Of a DNA stretch of 22,515 nt, positions 7,539-14,653 are shown piece by piece. How positions within the stretch are numbered: the stretch's first letter is position 1; every line of letters begins with the position of its first letter. The DNA comes from Myxococcales bacterium. GTDB lineage: Bacteria > Myxococcota > Polyangia > Polyangiales > Polyangiaceae. The stretch is taken from contig JAGQIY010000970.1 in assembly GCA_020430865.1 (NCBI GenBank), forward strand, positions 1-22,515, read 5' to 3'. A model generated the notes under the pieces. That model did not search any database. It was not told the DNA's origin and was given only the letters and a program-made list of their open reading frames with translations. Both the position numbers and the translations under genes were made by a program.

Positions 7539-9077
7539 TCAAGCGCTGTGGGACGCAGCGCCAGCGCGCTCGAGCGCCAGCGTGGCCAGGTGCGGCATCA
7601 CCGCGCGGCCGAAGTCGATGTCCGGGCGGTAGTGCAAGAACAGGCCGCCCAGGGAGGCAAAGACGCGCCCGATCATCACGAACTCAGGCGGTATGGCCAC
7701 CACCGGGTCATCCGTCGCCGCCGTGAGGAGCGCGCGGCCGCGCGCTTGCAGGTCGCTCAAGTCGGGCCAGTCACCCCCAGCCAGCGCCTTGCGCAGATCG
7801 CCCAGCATCATGTCGGCGAAGGCGAGCAGCGTGTCCGGCTTGCCACTCTGAGTGCGGAAGCCGAGCTCAGCCAGCTGCTCGGCGACGCGCTGAGAATCAC
7901 CCTGCAGCGCCGCAGCGAAGATGTCGGCGAAGCCGAGACGCATCGCGGGACTCAGGCGACGCATGCAGCCAAAGTCGATCAGCACCAGAGTGCCATCGGC
8001 CTGCACCAGGAAGTTCCCTGGGTGCGCGTCCGCCTGGAACTCTCCGTGCACCAGGATCTGCTCGACGTACGTCGAGAGCAGCAGCTCGAGCACACTGGAA
8101 ACGCGCCCTCGGTCGCCAGCTTCGGCGGCCGCGTCCAGCGCGACGAGCAGCGGCTTGGCGTCGACCCACTCGCTCACCAGCACCTGCTCGGAGCAGAACT
8201 CCTCGAAGACGTGCGGCACGCGCAGCCCGGCGCGACCAGCGAAGCGCTCCGCCACCCGATGCATTGCATCCGCTTCCTCACGGTAATCAAGCTCCGAGAG
8301 CACCGTGGCCTTGATCTCCGCCACGATCGTGTCGTGGTCCATCGGGGGCAGGCTCGAAGCCAGCGCCTCTGCCACCAGCTCCAGCAACTCGAGGTCGAAG
8401 CCAACGCGCTGAGCGATGCCTGGGCGCTGCAGCTTCAGCGCGACACGACGCGGGCCGTCGTCGTCCACGTCGGCGATTGCTCGGTGAACCTGACCGATGC
8501 TCGCGGCGGCGACCGGCGGCCACTCGATGTCGTGGATGCGTGAGGACTGCTCCGGCGAGAGCGACTCATCCAGGAGCTGCCGCGCAGCGGCTTCCGGCGC
8601 TGGCGGCACCTGGTCACACAGCGTCTCCAGCGCCTCGGTCCAGACGCGCGGCAGCAGGTCGCGGCGAGCCGCCAGCAGCTGACCTACCTTCAGCAACGCG
8701 CCGCCGTGGTCGAGCGACGTCTGCACGAAGGCGTCGGCGTGCTTCTGGTGCAGTGCCTCCAGGCTGTCGGCGGCGCGAGCCCTGGATTGCCAAGCGGAGC
8801 GGATCCCGTGCCAGCGATAGCCAGCGACGAGCGCCATCAACGTGCGCCCCGTCTTCAGCGCGCGCTCCGACTCCGAGCTCAAGCGTTGCTTCTCTTCCCT
8901 GGCCTTGGCGGTCGCGCCCCGGAGTCCGCGCTTCAGCGCCACCCGGCGTTCCTCGGCGACTTCCACCGCTTCCCTCACCCCCCAGGCAAGCCGCTCGATA
9001 CCCCGCAGCCACCCGTCCACTGCCTTCACGGAGCCCTTGAGAGAAACCCCGTCCTGCGTCTCGGCAACTCGTGTCAT
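7539..9077 (-). CDS. ABC1/UbiB (AarF)-family atypical kinase
   Basis: A 512-residue member of the ABC1/ADCK/UbiB family, atypical protein-kinase-like ATPases that support quinone or isoprenoid lipid metabolism. All hallmark motifs are present: KxGQ (K130-Q133 in KVGQLLAARRDLLP), the Ala-rich AAAS loop (190-193) replacing a Gly-rich loop, the ATP-site Lys in VALKLQRPGI (K215), ExD in ELDYREEADAM (262-264), DAHPGNFLV (350-358) and the metal-binding DFG in LIDFGCMRR (368-370). The ATG at 9077 is chosen because AGGAGG ends 4 bases upstream; the longer open frame has no such site. A sigma-70-like promoter precedes it. It could act in ubiquinone or menaquinone synthesis, but no other quinone gene is nearby, so I give no symbol. 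Confidence 0.92.
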   Translation of the reverse strand: MTRVAETQDGVSLKGSVKAVDGWLRGIERLAWGVREAVEVAEERRVALKRGLRGATAKAREEKQRLSSESERALKTGRTLMALVAGYRWHGIRSAWQSRARAADSLEALHQKHADAFVQTSLDHGGALLKVGQLLAARRDLLPRVWTEALETLCDQVPPAPEAAARQLLDESLSPEQSSRIHDIEWPPVAAASIGQVHRAIADVDDDGPRRVALKLQRPGIAQRVGFDLELLELVAEALASSLPPMDHDTIVAEIKATVLSELDYREEADAMHRVAERFAGRAGLRVPHVFEEFCSEQVLVSEWVDAKPLLVALDAAAEAGDRGRVSSVLELLLSTYVEQILVHGEFQADAHPGNFLVQADGTLVLIDFGCMRRLSPAMRLGFADIFAAALQGDSQRVAEQLAELGFRTQSGKPDTLLAFADMMLGDLRKALAGGDWPDLSDLQARGRALLTAATDDPVVAIPPEFVMIGRVFASLGGLFLHYRPDIDFGRAVMPHLATLALERAGAASHSA

Positions 9078-9110
9078 GTCTCCTCCTGGCGAGCCAATCA
9101 TTACTGCGCC

Positions 9111-9139
9111 AGTATTCATGTAACAGTTGTAACTGTCAA
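9111..9139 (-). promoter_or_regulatory. sigma-70-like promoter with operator-like inverted repeat for the ABC1 kinase
   Basis: On the minus strand, TTGACA (9139-9134) is followed by a 17-base spacer and AATACT (9116-9111), 33 bases before the ATG. ACAGTT (9123-9128) and AACTGT (9131-9136) form an inverted repeat with a two-base centre, overlapping the -35 box and spacer. GTAAC is also directly repeated 9 bases apart (9120, 9129). A repressor bound here would block RNA polymerase; which one is unknown. Confidence 0.6.
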
Positions 9140-9196
9140 CGAATTCACGCTCCTCAGAAGCCAGTCCCACTGCAGGCGTCGGACACCTTCGCCAAC

Positions 9197-9232
9197 GAAA
9201 AACGGCGAGGGCCGTGAGGCACCTCGCCGTTT
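9197..9232 (-). terminator. Rho-independent terminator of tRNA-Gly
   Basis: On the minus strand AACGGCGAGG (9231-9222), an 11-base loop and CCTCGCCGTT (9210-9201) form a perfect 10-bp stem, followed by a run of T (9202-9198). It begins 5 bases after the tRNA 3' end. Confidence 0.85.
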
Positions 9233-9236
9233 CGAG

Positions 9237-9309
9237 AGCGGGAAATGGGGCTCGAACCCACGACCCCGAGCTTGGGAAGCTCGTGCTCTACCAACTGAGC
9301 TATTCCCGC
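9237..9309 (-). tRNA. tRNA-Gly, anticodon CCC
   Basis: A 73-base cloverleaf on the minus strand. The acceptor stem GCGGGAA pairs with TTCCCGC, with discriminator T. The D arm contains AGCTCAGTTGGTAGAGC. The anticodon stem CGAGC/GCTCG encloses the loop TTCCCAA, giving anticodon CCC, which reads GGG. The T arm contains GGTTCGAGCCCC. The 3' CCA is not encoded and must be added after transcription. It has its own promoter and terminator and so appears to be a single-gene unit. Confidence 0.95.
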
Positions 9310-9322
9310 GTGTTAGGGGGCA

Positions 9323-9350
9323 GTTATAGTCGAGTTCTGCCACCCGCAAA
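9323..9350 (-). promoter_or_regulatory. probable promoter of tRNA-Gly
   Basis: On the minus strand TTTGCG (9350-9345), a 16-base spacer and TATAAC (9328-9323) lie 13 bases before the mature tRNA 5' end. This is the spacing expected for a short 5' leader removed by RNase P. The -35 match is modest. Confidence 0.55.
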
Positions 9351-9455
9351 GGGATTTCTTACGGGGCTTCTCCTGGCAGCGCGCGGGGCTGAGTCGGCGC
9401 TTCCGCCAGGCTTGGTTGGAAGCCCGCTGGGGATCTGGCGTATGAGGGAGTCGTG

Positions 9456-9839
9456 ATGAAGAGCTGGACTGGGATGGTGGCCTTGCTGGTGTTGGCGCTG
9501 TTGGCCTGCAAGCAGAAGCCTGCCGTGAAGAAGGCACCCGAGATGAAGGTGAGCGCTCAGACGCTGCGCGCGGACTACGAGGCGAACGAAGCCGCAGCAG
9601 ACCAGAAGTACAAGGGCAAGGTGCTCGAGGTCTCGGGAGCCATCACCGCCATCGAGTCGGACTTCAGCGACAACCCGGTGATCCGGCTCTACACGGGCGA
9701 CCTGATGGGCGCGTCGGCCCGCGGGCTCTCGAAGGCGGAGGCGGCGAAGCTCGCCAAGGACCAGCGCATCATCATCATCTGCACCGGAGATGGCGAGCTG
9801 GTGGGCTCCCCTCAGCTGCGCGACTGTCGGATGCCCTGA
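9456..9839 (+). CDS. small OB-fold (tRNA_anti-like) lipoprotein
   Basis: A 127-residue predicted lipoprotein. Residues 1-18 form a signal peptide ending in LLAC (lipid-attached Cys18), followed by a short charged linker. The remainder has the pattern Y-x-x-NE-x-A-A-D-x-KYKGK-x-x-x-V-S-G-x-I (about 45-70) and a Cys near the C-terminus. This resembles the OB-fold tRNA_anti-like family found as small secreted or lipid-anchored proteins; those domains are structural and their ligand is mostly unknown. The ATG at 9456 sits 5 bases after GAGGGAG; a GTG at 9453 is also possible. It is probably exported and anchored to a membrane. No functional partner is visible among its neighbours. Confidence 0.8.
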   Translation: MKSWTGMVALLVLALLACKQKPAVKKAPEMKVSAQTLRADYEANEAAADQKYKGKVLEVSGAITAIESDFSDNPVIRLYTGDLMGASARGLSKAEAAKLAKDQRIIIICTGDGELVGSPQLRDCRMP

Positions 9840-9849
9840 TCCGTCGGGC

Positions 9850-9879
9850 TTGACCTCCCACGCGAAACCACCCTATTTC
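9850..9879 (+). promoter_or_regulatory. weak candidate promoter for the Cys-rich small gene
   Basis: TTGACC (9850-9855) is followed by an 18-base spacer and TATTTC (9874-9879), 32 bases before the ATG at 9912. The -35 is good but the -10 matches at only half its positions. Confidence 0.25.
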
Positions 9880-9911
9880 CCTGGCACCCGGCAGCTCGTC
9901 GGTCCAACGCC

Positions 9912-10193
9912 ATGAAGTACGCGCAAATCCAATCGTCCTGTGAATGCCAGGCCAAACTCTTCGCTGACCTCGACGAGACGCGCTGCGTGCTGCGGGGCTG
10001 GGCGAAGGACATGCGCCGCAAGCAGGAGTCGACGGCTCCCGCTCACGCCATCCACGCCGACCAGGAGAAGTTCCAGGTCGGCTGGCTCTGCCCCTTCTGC
10101 AACCGCAACACGTTACGTGCATTCGACGCCAGTGGTCTGAGCTGGCGTGCAGCCCCCGACCCTGCGCCAGAGCCCGCAAGCGCGGCGGACTGA
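9912..10193 (+). CDS. small Cys-rich hypothetical protein, possible zinc ribbon
   Basis: A 93-residue protein that I do not recognise. It has C-x-C at residues 10-12, Cys25, and C-P-F-C (60-63) followed by NRNTLRAFD. The paired Cys motifs suggest a small zinc-ribbon-like fold. The centre is basic (WAKDMRRKQES) and the C-terminus is a Pro/Ala tail. There is no signal peptide or membrane helix, so it is probably cytoplasmic. It lies 72 bases after the OB-fold lipoprotein on the same strand and could be co-transcribed or use the weak promoter at 9850. No good Shine-Dalgarno precedes the ATG, so the start and even the gene are moderately uncertain. Confidence 0.5.
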   Translation: MKYAQIQSSCECQAKLFADLDETRCVLRGWAKDMRRKQESTAPAHAIHADQEKFQVGWLCPFCNRNTLRAFDASGLSWRAAPDPAPEPASAAD

Positions 10194-10222
10194 CAGAGGC
10201 TTCGCGGGCTCCGACTCCTCGC

Positions 10223-10235
10223 CTGCCAACGGCAG
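10223..10235. terminator. small hairpin between convergent small genes
   Basis: CTGCC (10223-10227) and GGCAG (10231-10235) form a 5-bp stem around AAC in the 51-base gap between two convergent genes. There is no T-tract, so this is a weak candidate. Confidence 0.25.
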
Positions 10236-10244
10236 ACTGGGACG

Positions 10245-10571
10245 TCAGGCGGCCTGGAGCAGGCCGGCCAGCAGCCGACGAGTCACGGCGGCACGCGCGG
10301 CATCGTGATTGCGCTCACGAAGCCATAGCGCTTGGGTGAGCGCCTGATGAGCACGGTCGGGCTTTCCCGCGCGGATACATTGACTCGCGTAGAGCGTCCA
10401 GAGGGAGGCGTCGTCCTGGGCCTCGAAGGCAGCGTCGCGCAAGGTCAGCATGGCGCGCCGCTGTTCCCCACGCCGCCGCATCCGACGCACACGGGCCAGC
10501 ATCACATCACGCTCCGTCTCAGGGCGAGAAAGTGTCGCTTGGGGTCTCCTATTGCGTCGTCGGCCAGCCAT
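10245..10571 (-). CDS. small basic TPR-like hypothetical protein
   Basis: A 108-residue protein with a strongly basic N-terminal third (MAGRRRNRRP, then RVRRMRRRGEQRR). It is followed by two helical hairpins with TPR-like spacing: AMLTLRDAAFEAQDDASLWTLYASQ, and a repeat around AGKPDRAHQALTQALWLR. Length and composition suggest a small adaptor or scaffold protein; I recognise no named family and propose no function. The ATG at 10571 is preceded by GGAG 8 bases upstream. It diverges from the tetR gene across a 623-base non-coding region and converges on the Cys-rich gene. Confidence 0.6.
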   Translation of the reverse strand: MAGRRRNRRPQATLSRPETERDVMLARVRRMRRRGEQRRAMLTLRDAAFEAQDDASLWTLYASQCIRAGKPDRAHQALTQALWLRERNHDAARAAVTRRLLAGLLQAA

Positions 10572-10839
10572 GGTGCATCTCCGTTCTTTGGGTTCTTGCG
10601 TGGTCAGTTCTCCAAGGTCGGTTCTGTGGTCTCAGTCATCGCCCTGAATGGAAAAGTTTCCTGAGCACTGCTCCAGTCGAGCATCGGTCGCTCGCTGCTC
10701 GAGTTGCGAGACCCATGCCAATACGTGCAGCGCTGCCAAGGGTTTTGCTGGTGTGGCAGAAATCCGCCCCTGGGCTGAGTGGTTGGGGCGCTCCCCCTGC
10801 CCCCGGGAGAAACCCGACGTTCGTCACTAAACGTCGTGA

Positions 10840-10849
10840 TTCCATACGG
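10840..10849. repeat. TTCCATACGG motif, copy 2
   Basis: Identical to the motifs at 1543-1552 and 15018-15027, here within the long non-coding region before tetR and flanked by GTCAC half-sites. Confidence 0.35.
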
Positions 10850-10873
10850 GTACACGTCACGGAGAGGGAGGGT

Positions 10874-10885
10874 GCAAGCGCTTGC
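10874..10885. promoter_or_regulatory. perfect 12-base palindrome GCAAGCGCTTGC
   Basis: The sequence equals its own reverse complement, as expected for a site bound by a dimeric regulator. It lies 310 bases before the tetR start. It may be chance in GC-rich DNA, but two longer palindromes are close by. Confidence 0.35.
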
Positions 10886-10955
10886 GTGTGGCGTGAAGCG
10901 ACCTGCAGTCGTGCGAGGTGTTGCGTCACTTCTCGAGCCGCCCCGTAACGCGCCT

Positions 10956-10969
10956 CGTGACGCGTCACG
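10956..10969. promoter_or_regulatory. perfect 14-base palindrome CGTGACGCGTCACG
   Basis: A self-complementary site built from two GTGACG/CGTCAC half-sites. Single copies of the same half-site recur on both sides, and a looser pair TGACG-N4-CGTCA lies at 10976-10989. This is the best operator candidate of the region. The tetR product is the obvious but unproven candidate to bind it. Confidence 0.45.
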
Positions 10970-11012
10970 TCCCCCTGACGCGGACGTCACGGCGTTGGCG
11001 GGCGAGCGCGGA

Positions 11013-11026
11013 CACCCCTAGGGGTG
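11013..11026. promoter_or_regulatory. perfect 14-base palindrome CACCCCTAGGGGTG
   Basis: A self-complementary sequence about 170 bases before the tetR start. Its sequence differs from the GTGACG palindrome, so it would be a different site or a structural element. Confidence 0.35.
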
Positions 11027-11194
11027 ACAGCCGGGTAACGAGGGTCAGCACGAGTCAGCGGCTCACCAACCCAGCCGTATCGAGCCATGTAACCCTACGG
11101 AAGCGCGGTTATCAGGCGTATCAGGCAGAGAACCGGCTAGTCGGCGCTAGCCAGCTGGTTGCGTGGTCACCAACCGGACAGTATCCGATCGCTC

Positions 11195-11869
11195 GTGAAC
11201 CACCCCGATTCCGTCCCCGACTCGGACCCCTCAGCCGAGTCGATTCCCCAGAGCAACGCCCACTCCATCCAACCCGGTTCTCAGCGTCGCCGTCGTCTAG
11301 GCGCGCGCAGAGAGGCGGCGAAGGCGGAGACCCGAGAAGCCCTGATCAGCGCGGCCATGGCCGCGTTCTCCGAAGAGGGCCTCGACAACCCCAGCCTGGA
11401 CGCAATCTGCGCGCGTGCGGGCTACACCCGTGGTGCCTTCTACGTCCACTTCAAGGATCGCGAAGAGCTGATCCAGGCGGTCAGCGAGCGCTTCCTCGGC
11501 AGGCTGCTGGAAGGCGTCCGCCACTACGACGAGTCCCCCGCTGCCATGTTCAACCTGGTGGGACGCCTGATGGACGCAGCAACGGCGCAGGACAATGTGC
11601 CGCTGCAGCAGTTCCTGCACGCGGCCGGACGCTCCGAGGTGCTCCAGGAGCGCTACCTCGGTGCGCTGCGCACTGCCTCGGAGCACATCTGCGACGCGAC
11701 CCAGCTGAGCCAGGCGCGCGCCTCGATGCGTGGCGACGTGGACCCTGGGCAACTCGCGTGGCTCTTGCTCGCCCTGACCACGGGCGTCCAGGCGCTGCGC
11801 GAGGTGGGAGCGCCCATCGACTCCCGCCGCATGGGCGATCTGCTGAGCTACCTGCTACAGCGCGCCTGA
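11195..11869 (+). CDS. TetR/AcrR-family transcriptional regulator
   Basis: A 224-residue one-component regulator. The TetR N-terminal DNA-binding domain is clear at about 46-100: TREALISAAMAAFSEEGL, then DAICARAGYTRGAFYVHFKDREELIQAV, the recognition helix and its following Y-x-H-F-x-x-K/R-E-x-L signature. The remainder is a helical ligand/dimer domain with no readable ligand. The first roughly 45 residues form a Ser/Pro-rich then Arg-rich tail (RRRRLGARRE), longer than usual. No ATG is available: GTG at 11195 is chosen and TTG at 11159 is possible; neither has a good ribosome site, so the start is uncertain. It converges on the alcohol dehydrogenase with a 16-base gap. Target genes are not evident, but autoregulation through the upstream palindromes is plausible. 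Confidence 0.88.
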   Translation: MNHPDSVPDSDPSAESIPQSNAHSIQPGSQRRRRLGARREAAKAETREALISAAMAAFSEEGLDNPSLDAICARAGYTRGAFYVHFKDREELIQAVSERFLGRLLEGVRHYDESPAAMFNLVGRLMDAATAQDNVPLQQFLHAAGRSEVLQERYLGALRTASEHICDATQLSQARASMRGDVDPGQLAWLLLALTTGVQALREVGAPIDSRRMGDLLSYLLQRA

Positions 11870-11885
11870 ACCGGCGGCCCTGGGC

Positions 11886-13025
11886 TCACCCCATCGCCGC
11901 TTCGTACAGACTCAGCATGTCGGCCTGAGTGCACTCCCGCGGATTGCTGTGGTGGCAAGCGTCCATGAACGCGAGCTCGGCCAGCCGCGGGAGTTGCTCG
12001 CGCTTCACCCCCACGCTCGACAGCGTGGGCGAGAGGCCTATCTCCTGCCGCAAGCTCAGCAGAGCGCGCGTCGCCGCGCCGGGCTCGGGTTCGCCCCCGA
12101 GCAAGAGCGCGACGTGCAGCAAGCGGTCAAGGCTCGTCTGCTCGTTGAACGTCGCAACCGCGGGCAGACAGATGGCGTTCGCCAACCCATGGTGCAGCCC
12201 ACATTCGCTCGACAGCGGATGCGCCAGGGAGTGGCACGCGCCGAGCCCCTTCTGAAAGGCCACGGCGCCCATCATCGCGGCCTGCAGCATGCCTCCGCGG
12301 GCTTCGAGATCGTCGCCTTGGGCGACGGCGCGGCGCAGGTACTTCTGCACCAAGTCGATCCCGGCGACCGCGATAGCGTCCGCCATCGGGTGCACGCCCT
12401 TCGAGAGGTACGCCTCGACGCAGTGCGTGAGCGCGTCGAATCCCGTCGCCGCGGTGATCTTCGCGGGCAGTCCCACGCTCAACTCCGGATCCAAGATCGC
12501 CACCCTCGGCAGCAGCTGCGGCGCGAAGATCACCGTCTTGCGCCCGGTCGACTCCAGCGTGACCACACCCGAGCGGCCGACCTCGCTCCCCGTCCCCGCG
12601 GTGGTGGGCAACGCCAGGACGGCTGGCACGTCCTTGGGGATGAACTGCCCACCGTCGATCGCGTCGTCCAGCTCCTCGAATGGCCGCGACGTGGTCACTC
12701 GCACCGCGATCAGCTTGGCGCTATCGATGGGCGAGCCTCCACCCACCGCGACCAGGCCCTGCGCCTTGGCGTCTTGATAGGCCAGAGCTCCCGCGCGGAT
12801 ATTTGCTTCCGTGGGGTTACCCTCTACGCCAGTGAAGGTCGCGTGGCCGACCCCAGCCTCGGCGAGCGCCGCGCGCACTGGCGCGAGCAGTCCGGCGGCT
12901 TCCACCCCGGGGTCGGCAACGATCAGCACGGAGTCGAGCCCCAGTGCTTTCGCCTCGGTCCCCACCACCGCCGTCTCACCTGCGCCAAAAATGATGCGGG
13001 TAGGAAAACTCCAGATGTGCGCCAT
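11886..13025 (-). CDS. iron-containing (group III) alcohol dehydrogenase
   Basis: A 379-residue NAD(P)-dependent alcohol dehydrogenase of the iron-activated family. The nucleotide-binding motif GGGSPIDSAK is at 95-104 and PTTAGTGSEV at 140-149. All four metal ligands align with the family: D197 and H201 in FDALTHCVEAY, H265 in GACHSLAHP, and H279 in GLHHGLANAICLP. Length is normal. The ATG at 13025 has AAGGGA a few bases upstream. It lies 85 bases downstream of the glutamine-synthetase-like gene on the same strand, so co-transcription is likely. The alcohol or aldehyde substrate cannot be deduced; a role with the neighbouring ligase in amine or amino-alcohol metabolism is inference only. Confidence 0.93.
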   Translation of the reverse strand: MAHIWSFPTRIIFGAGETAVVGTEAKALGLDSVLIVADPGVEAAGLLAPVRAALAEAGVGHATFTGVEGNPTEANIRAGALAYQDAKAQGLVAVGGGSPIDSAKLIAVRVTTSRPFEELDDAIDGGQFIPKDVPAVLALPTTAGTGSEVGRSGVVTLESTGRKTVIFAPQLLPRVAILDPELSVGLPAKITAATGFDALTHCVEAYLSKGVHPMADAIAVAGIDLVQKYLRRAVAQGDDLEARGGMLQAAMMGAVAFQKGLGACHSLAHPLSSECGLHHGLANAICLPAVATFNEQTSLDRLLHVALLLGGEPEPGAATRALLSLRQEIGLSPTLSSVGVKREQLPRLAELAFMDACHHSNPRECTQADMLSLYEAAMG

Positions 13026-13110
13026 AGTCCCTTGCTCCGTCTCGGTCTGGTCCTGCCCAGTGCTCGCGGCGCCGACCGCGGAACCCGGGGCAGAGCGACC
13101 CTTAGCACAC

Positions 13111-14532
13111 TCAGATGATCTCGAAGTAGCGCCGCAGCTCCCAGTCGCTGACCGACTGCTCGTACGCGCGGCATTCCCAGTCGCGAGAGCGCACGTAGTG
13201 GTCCACGAAGTCCTCACCGAGCCACCGACGTGCTAGCCGGCTCTTGCCGAGCAGCTCCGTCGCCTCGCGCAACGTCGTTGGCAGGCGCTCGCCCTCGACC
13301 CCGGGATCGCCCACCGCCTCGGCCTGGAGCTCCAGCCCCTGCTCCACACCGTGAAGGCCGGCGGCGATGGAAGCCGCGATGGCGATGTACGGGTTGATGT
13401 CCGCGGCCGTCTGCCGGTACTCGACGCGCTGGGAGTTCGCTTCGCCAAGTCCGACGACCCGCAACGCGCAGGTGCGGTTCTCGACTCCCCAGCTCGGAAA
13501 GAGCGGTGCCCAGAGGCCAGGCACGTAGCGCTTGTAGCTGTTCACCGTCGGTGAATACAGCGCGGTGAACTCGCGCATCAGCTTCAGCTGACCCGCCATG
13601 TAGCTCTTCATGATCTTCGACATGCCGCGGGGCGCTCGGGGATCGAAGAACACGTTCTTGCCGTTCTGGACCAAGCTCTGGTGCAGGTGCCCGCTGCACC
13701 CAGGCAGCTCCGCCGACCACTTCGCCATGAAGGTGGCGACCAGGCCGTGGCGTCGCACGACCTCCTTCAGCGCCGTCTTGAACAGCGCAGCCTTGTCCGC
13801 TGCGCGCATCGCCGAGTCGACCTGAAGCGCGGCCTCATACACCCCTGGACCAGTTTCCGTATGAAAACCTTCCAGGGGCAGACCGTAGGCCGCTAGCTCC
13901 CGCAGCACGCTGGCCATCAGCTCGGGCTCCTGCCCGGTGCGCAGCCAGCTGTAGCCGAACATGCCGGGATCCGCCGGCGTCATTCCACGGAAGCCCTTCT
14001 CCTGGAGAGACTGGGGTGTTTCCTGGAAGAGGAAGAACTCGAACTCGACGCCAACCAGGGGCTCGAAGCCGAGCGCTTCGGCCTTCCTGACCACGCGACG
14101 CAACAAGGAGCGACCACACCCCGGGTGTCCCCGACCGTCGTTCCCGCGGAAGTCCCCCAGCATCGCGACGACGCCAGGCTCCCACGGGATATCGCGCGTG
14201 GTAGTGGGGTCGAGCAGGGTCAGTGCGTCGGGGTAGCCGGTATGCCAGCCGGTGACCTTGGCGTTGTCATACAGCGTGTCCGTCACGTCCCAGCCGAACA
14301 CGACGTCACAGAAGCCGAAGCCCTTCTTCAGCGCACCCGTGAGCTTGGCGAGGGAGACATATTTTCCACGTAGAATTCCATCGACATCGAACGCGCCGAT
14401 CTTTGCGTTCTGGATCCCGCGCTCCTTGAGCGCCGTGACGAAGGCCTCGGCCTCCTCGGCGCTCAGTCGCGGATCATGCTCCAGCCGGCTCTTCGCGCTC
14501 GCCCCAGCCTTGCCCTTGTTCGTCCTCGCCAT
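13111..14532 (-). CDS. glutamine synthetase-like gamma-glutamyl ligase
   Basis: A 473-residue member of the glutamine synthetase superfamily, ATP-dependent ligases joining the glutamate gamma-carboxyl to ammonia or an amine. Visible are the N-terminal beta-grasp part with FDVDGILRGKYVS (48-60), the metal-site strand VGVEFEFFLF (160-169), ETGPGVYEAAL (226-236), the ATP/metal loop GCSGHLHQSL (278-287), the substrate loop NSYKRYVPG (331-339), ENRTCALR (351-358) and EYRQTAADINPY (371-382). The GHLHQSL and ENRTCALR forms fit the GlnA-like/PuuA-like branch better than the ammonia-assimilating GlnA, so I give no symbol. No GlnA-type Tyr adenylylation motif was recognised. The ATG at 14532 follows GGAGGGAG. 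The Lys/Ala-rich N-terminus is a short extension. The alcohol dehydrogenase follows and a response regulator precedes on the same strand. Confidence 0.92.
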   Translation of the reverse strand: MARTNKGKAGASAKSRLEHDPRLSAEEAEAFVTALKERGIQNAKIGAFDVDGILRGKYVSLAKLTGALKKGFGFCDVVFGWDVTDTLYDNAKVTGWHTGYPDALTLLDPTTTRDIPWEPGVVAMLGDFRGNDGRGHPGCGRSLLRRVVRKAEALGFEPLVGVEFEFFLFQETPQSLQEKGFRGMTPADPGMFGYSWLRTGQEPELMASVLRELAAYGLPLEGFHTETGPGVYEAALQVDSAMRAADKAALFKTALKEVVRRHGLVATFMAKWSAELPGCSGHLHQSLVQNGKNVFFDPRAPRGMSKIMKSYMAGQLKLMREFTALYSPTVNSYKRYVPGLWAPLFPSWGVENRTCALRVVGLGEANSQRVEYRQTAADINPYIAIAASIAAGLHGVEQGLELQAEAVGDPGVEGERLPTTLREATELLGKSRLARRWLGEDFVDHYVRSRDWECRAYEQSVSDWELRRYFEII

Positions 14533-14653
14533 GCTCCCTCCAGCCGCGCGCGCCTGAACCGCGCCGCGCACACCCTACTCGAATCGCTCGGCTCGGCGCA
14601 GCAGTGACCAGCGGAGTTTTTTCATGGGGGGAGAGGCGCGGCGAAGCGACTCG

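Larger units (their letters stand above)
10572..11194. other. 623-base non-coding region rich in palindromes
   Basis: No open frame here has convincing coding character on either strand. The part near 10572-10760 is visibly lower in GC than its surroundings. From 10820 onward there are repeated GTCAC/GTGAC half-sites (for example 10823, 10856, 10925, 10957, 10964, 10986, 11024), three perfect palindromes listed separately, and one copy of TTCCATACGG at 10840. The region lies between a small minus-strand gene and the tetR-family gene. It could contain regulatory sites for TetR, an unannotated small RNA, or both. Confidence 0.6.

Noticed and set aside
9078..9170. An N-terminal extension of the ABC1 kinase to 9170.
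   Set aside because: The strong AGGAGG at the 9077 ATG and the promoter inside the extension support the shorter protein.
10604..10990. Several overlapping open frames of 60-138 codons in the region before tetR.
   Set aside because: No ribosome sites, no domain patterns and biased residue content; treated as non-coding.
11949..13118. Long plus-strand open frame opposite the alcohol dehydrogenase.
   Set aside because: Shadow frame; the minus strand carries the complete family motifs.
14617..14622. A run of six T on the plus strand that could be a terminator tail.
   Set aside because: No stable stem immediately precedes it and no plus-strand gene ends nearby.
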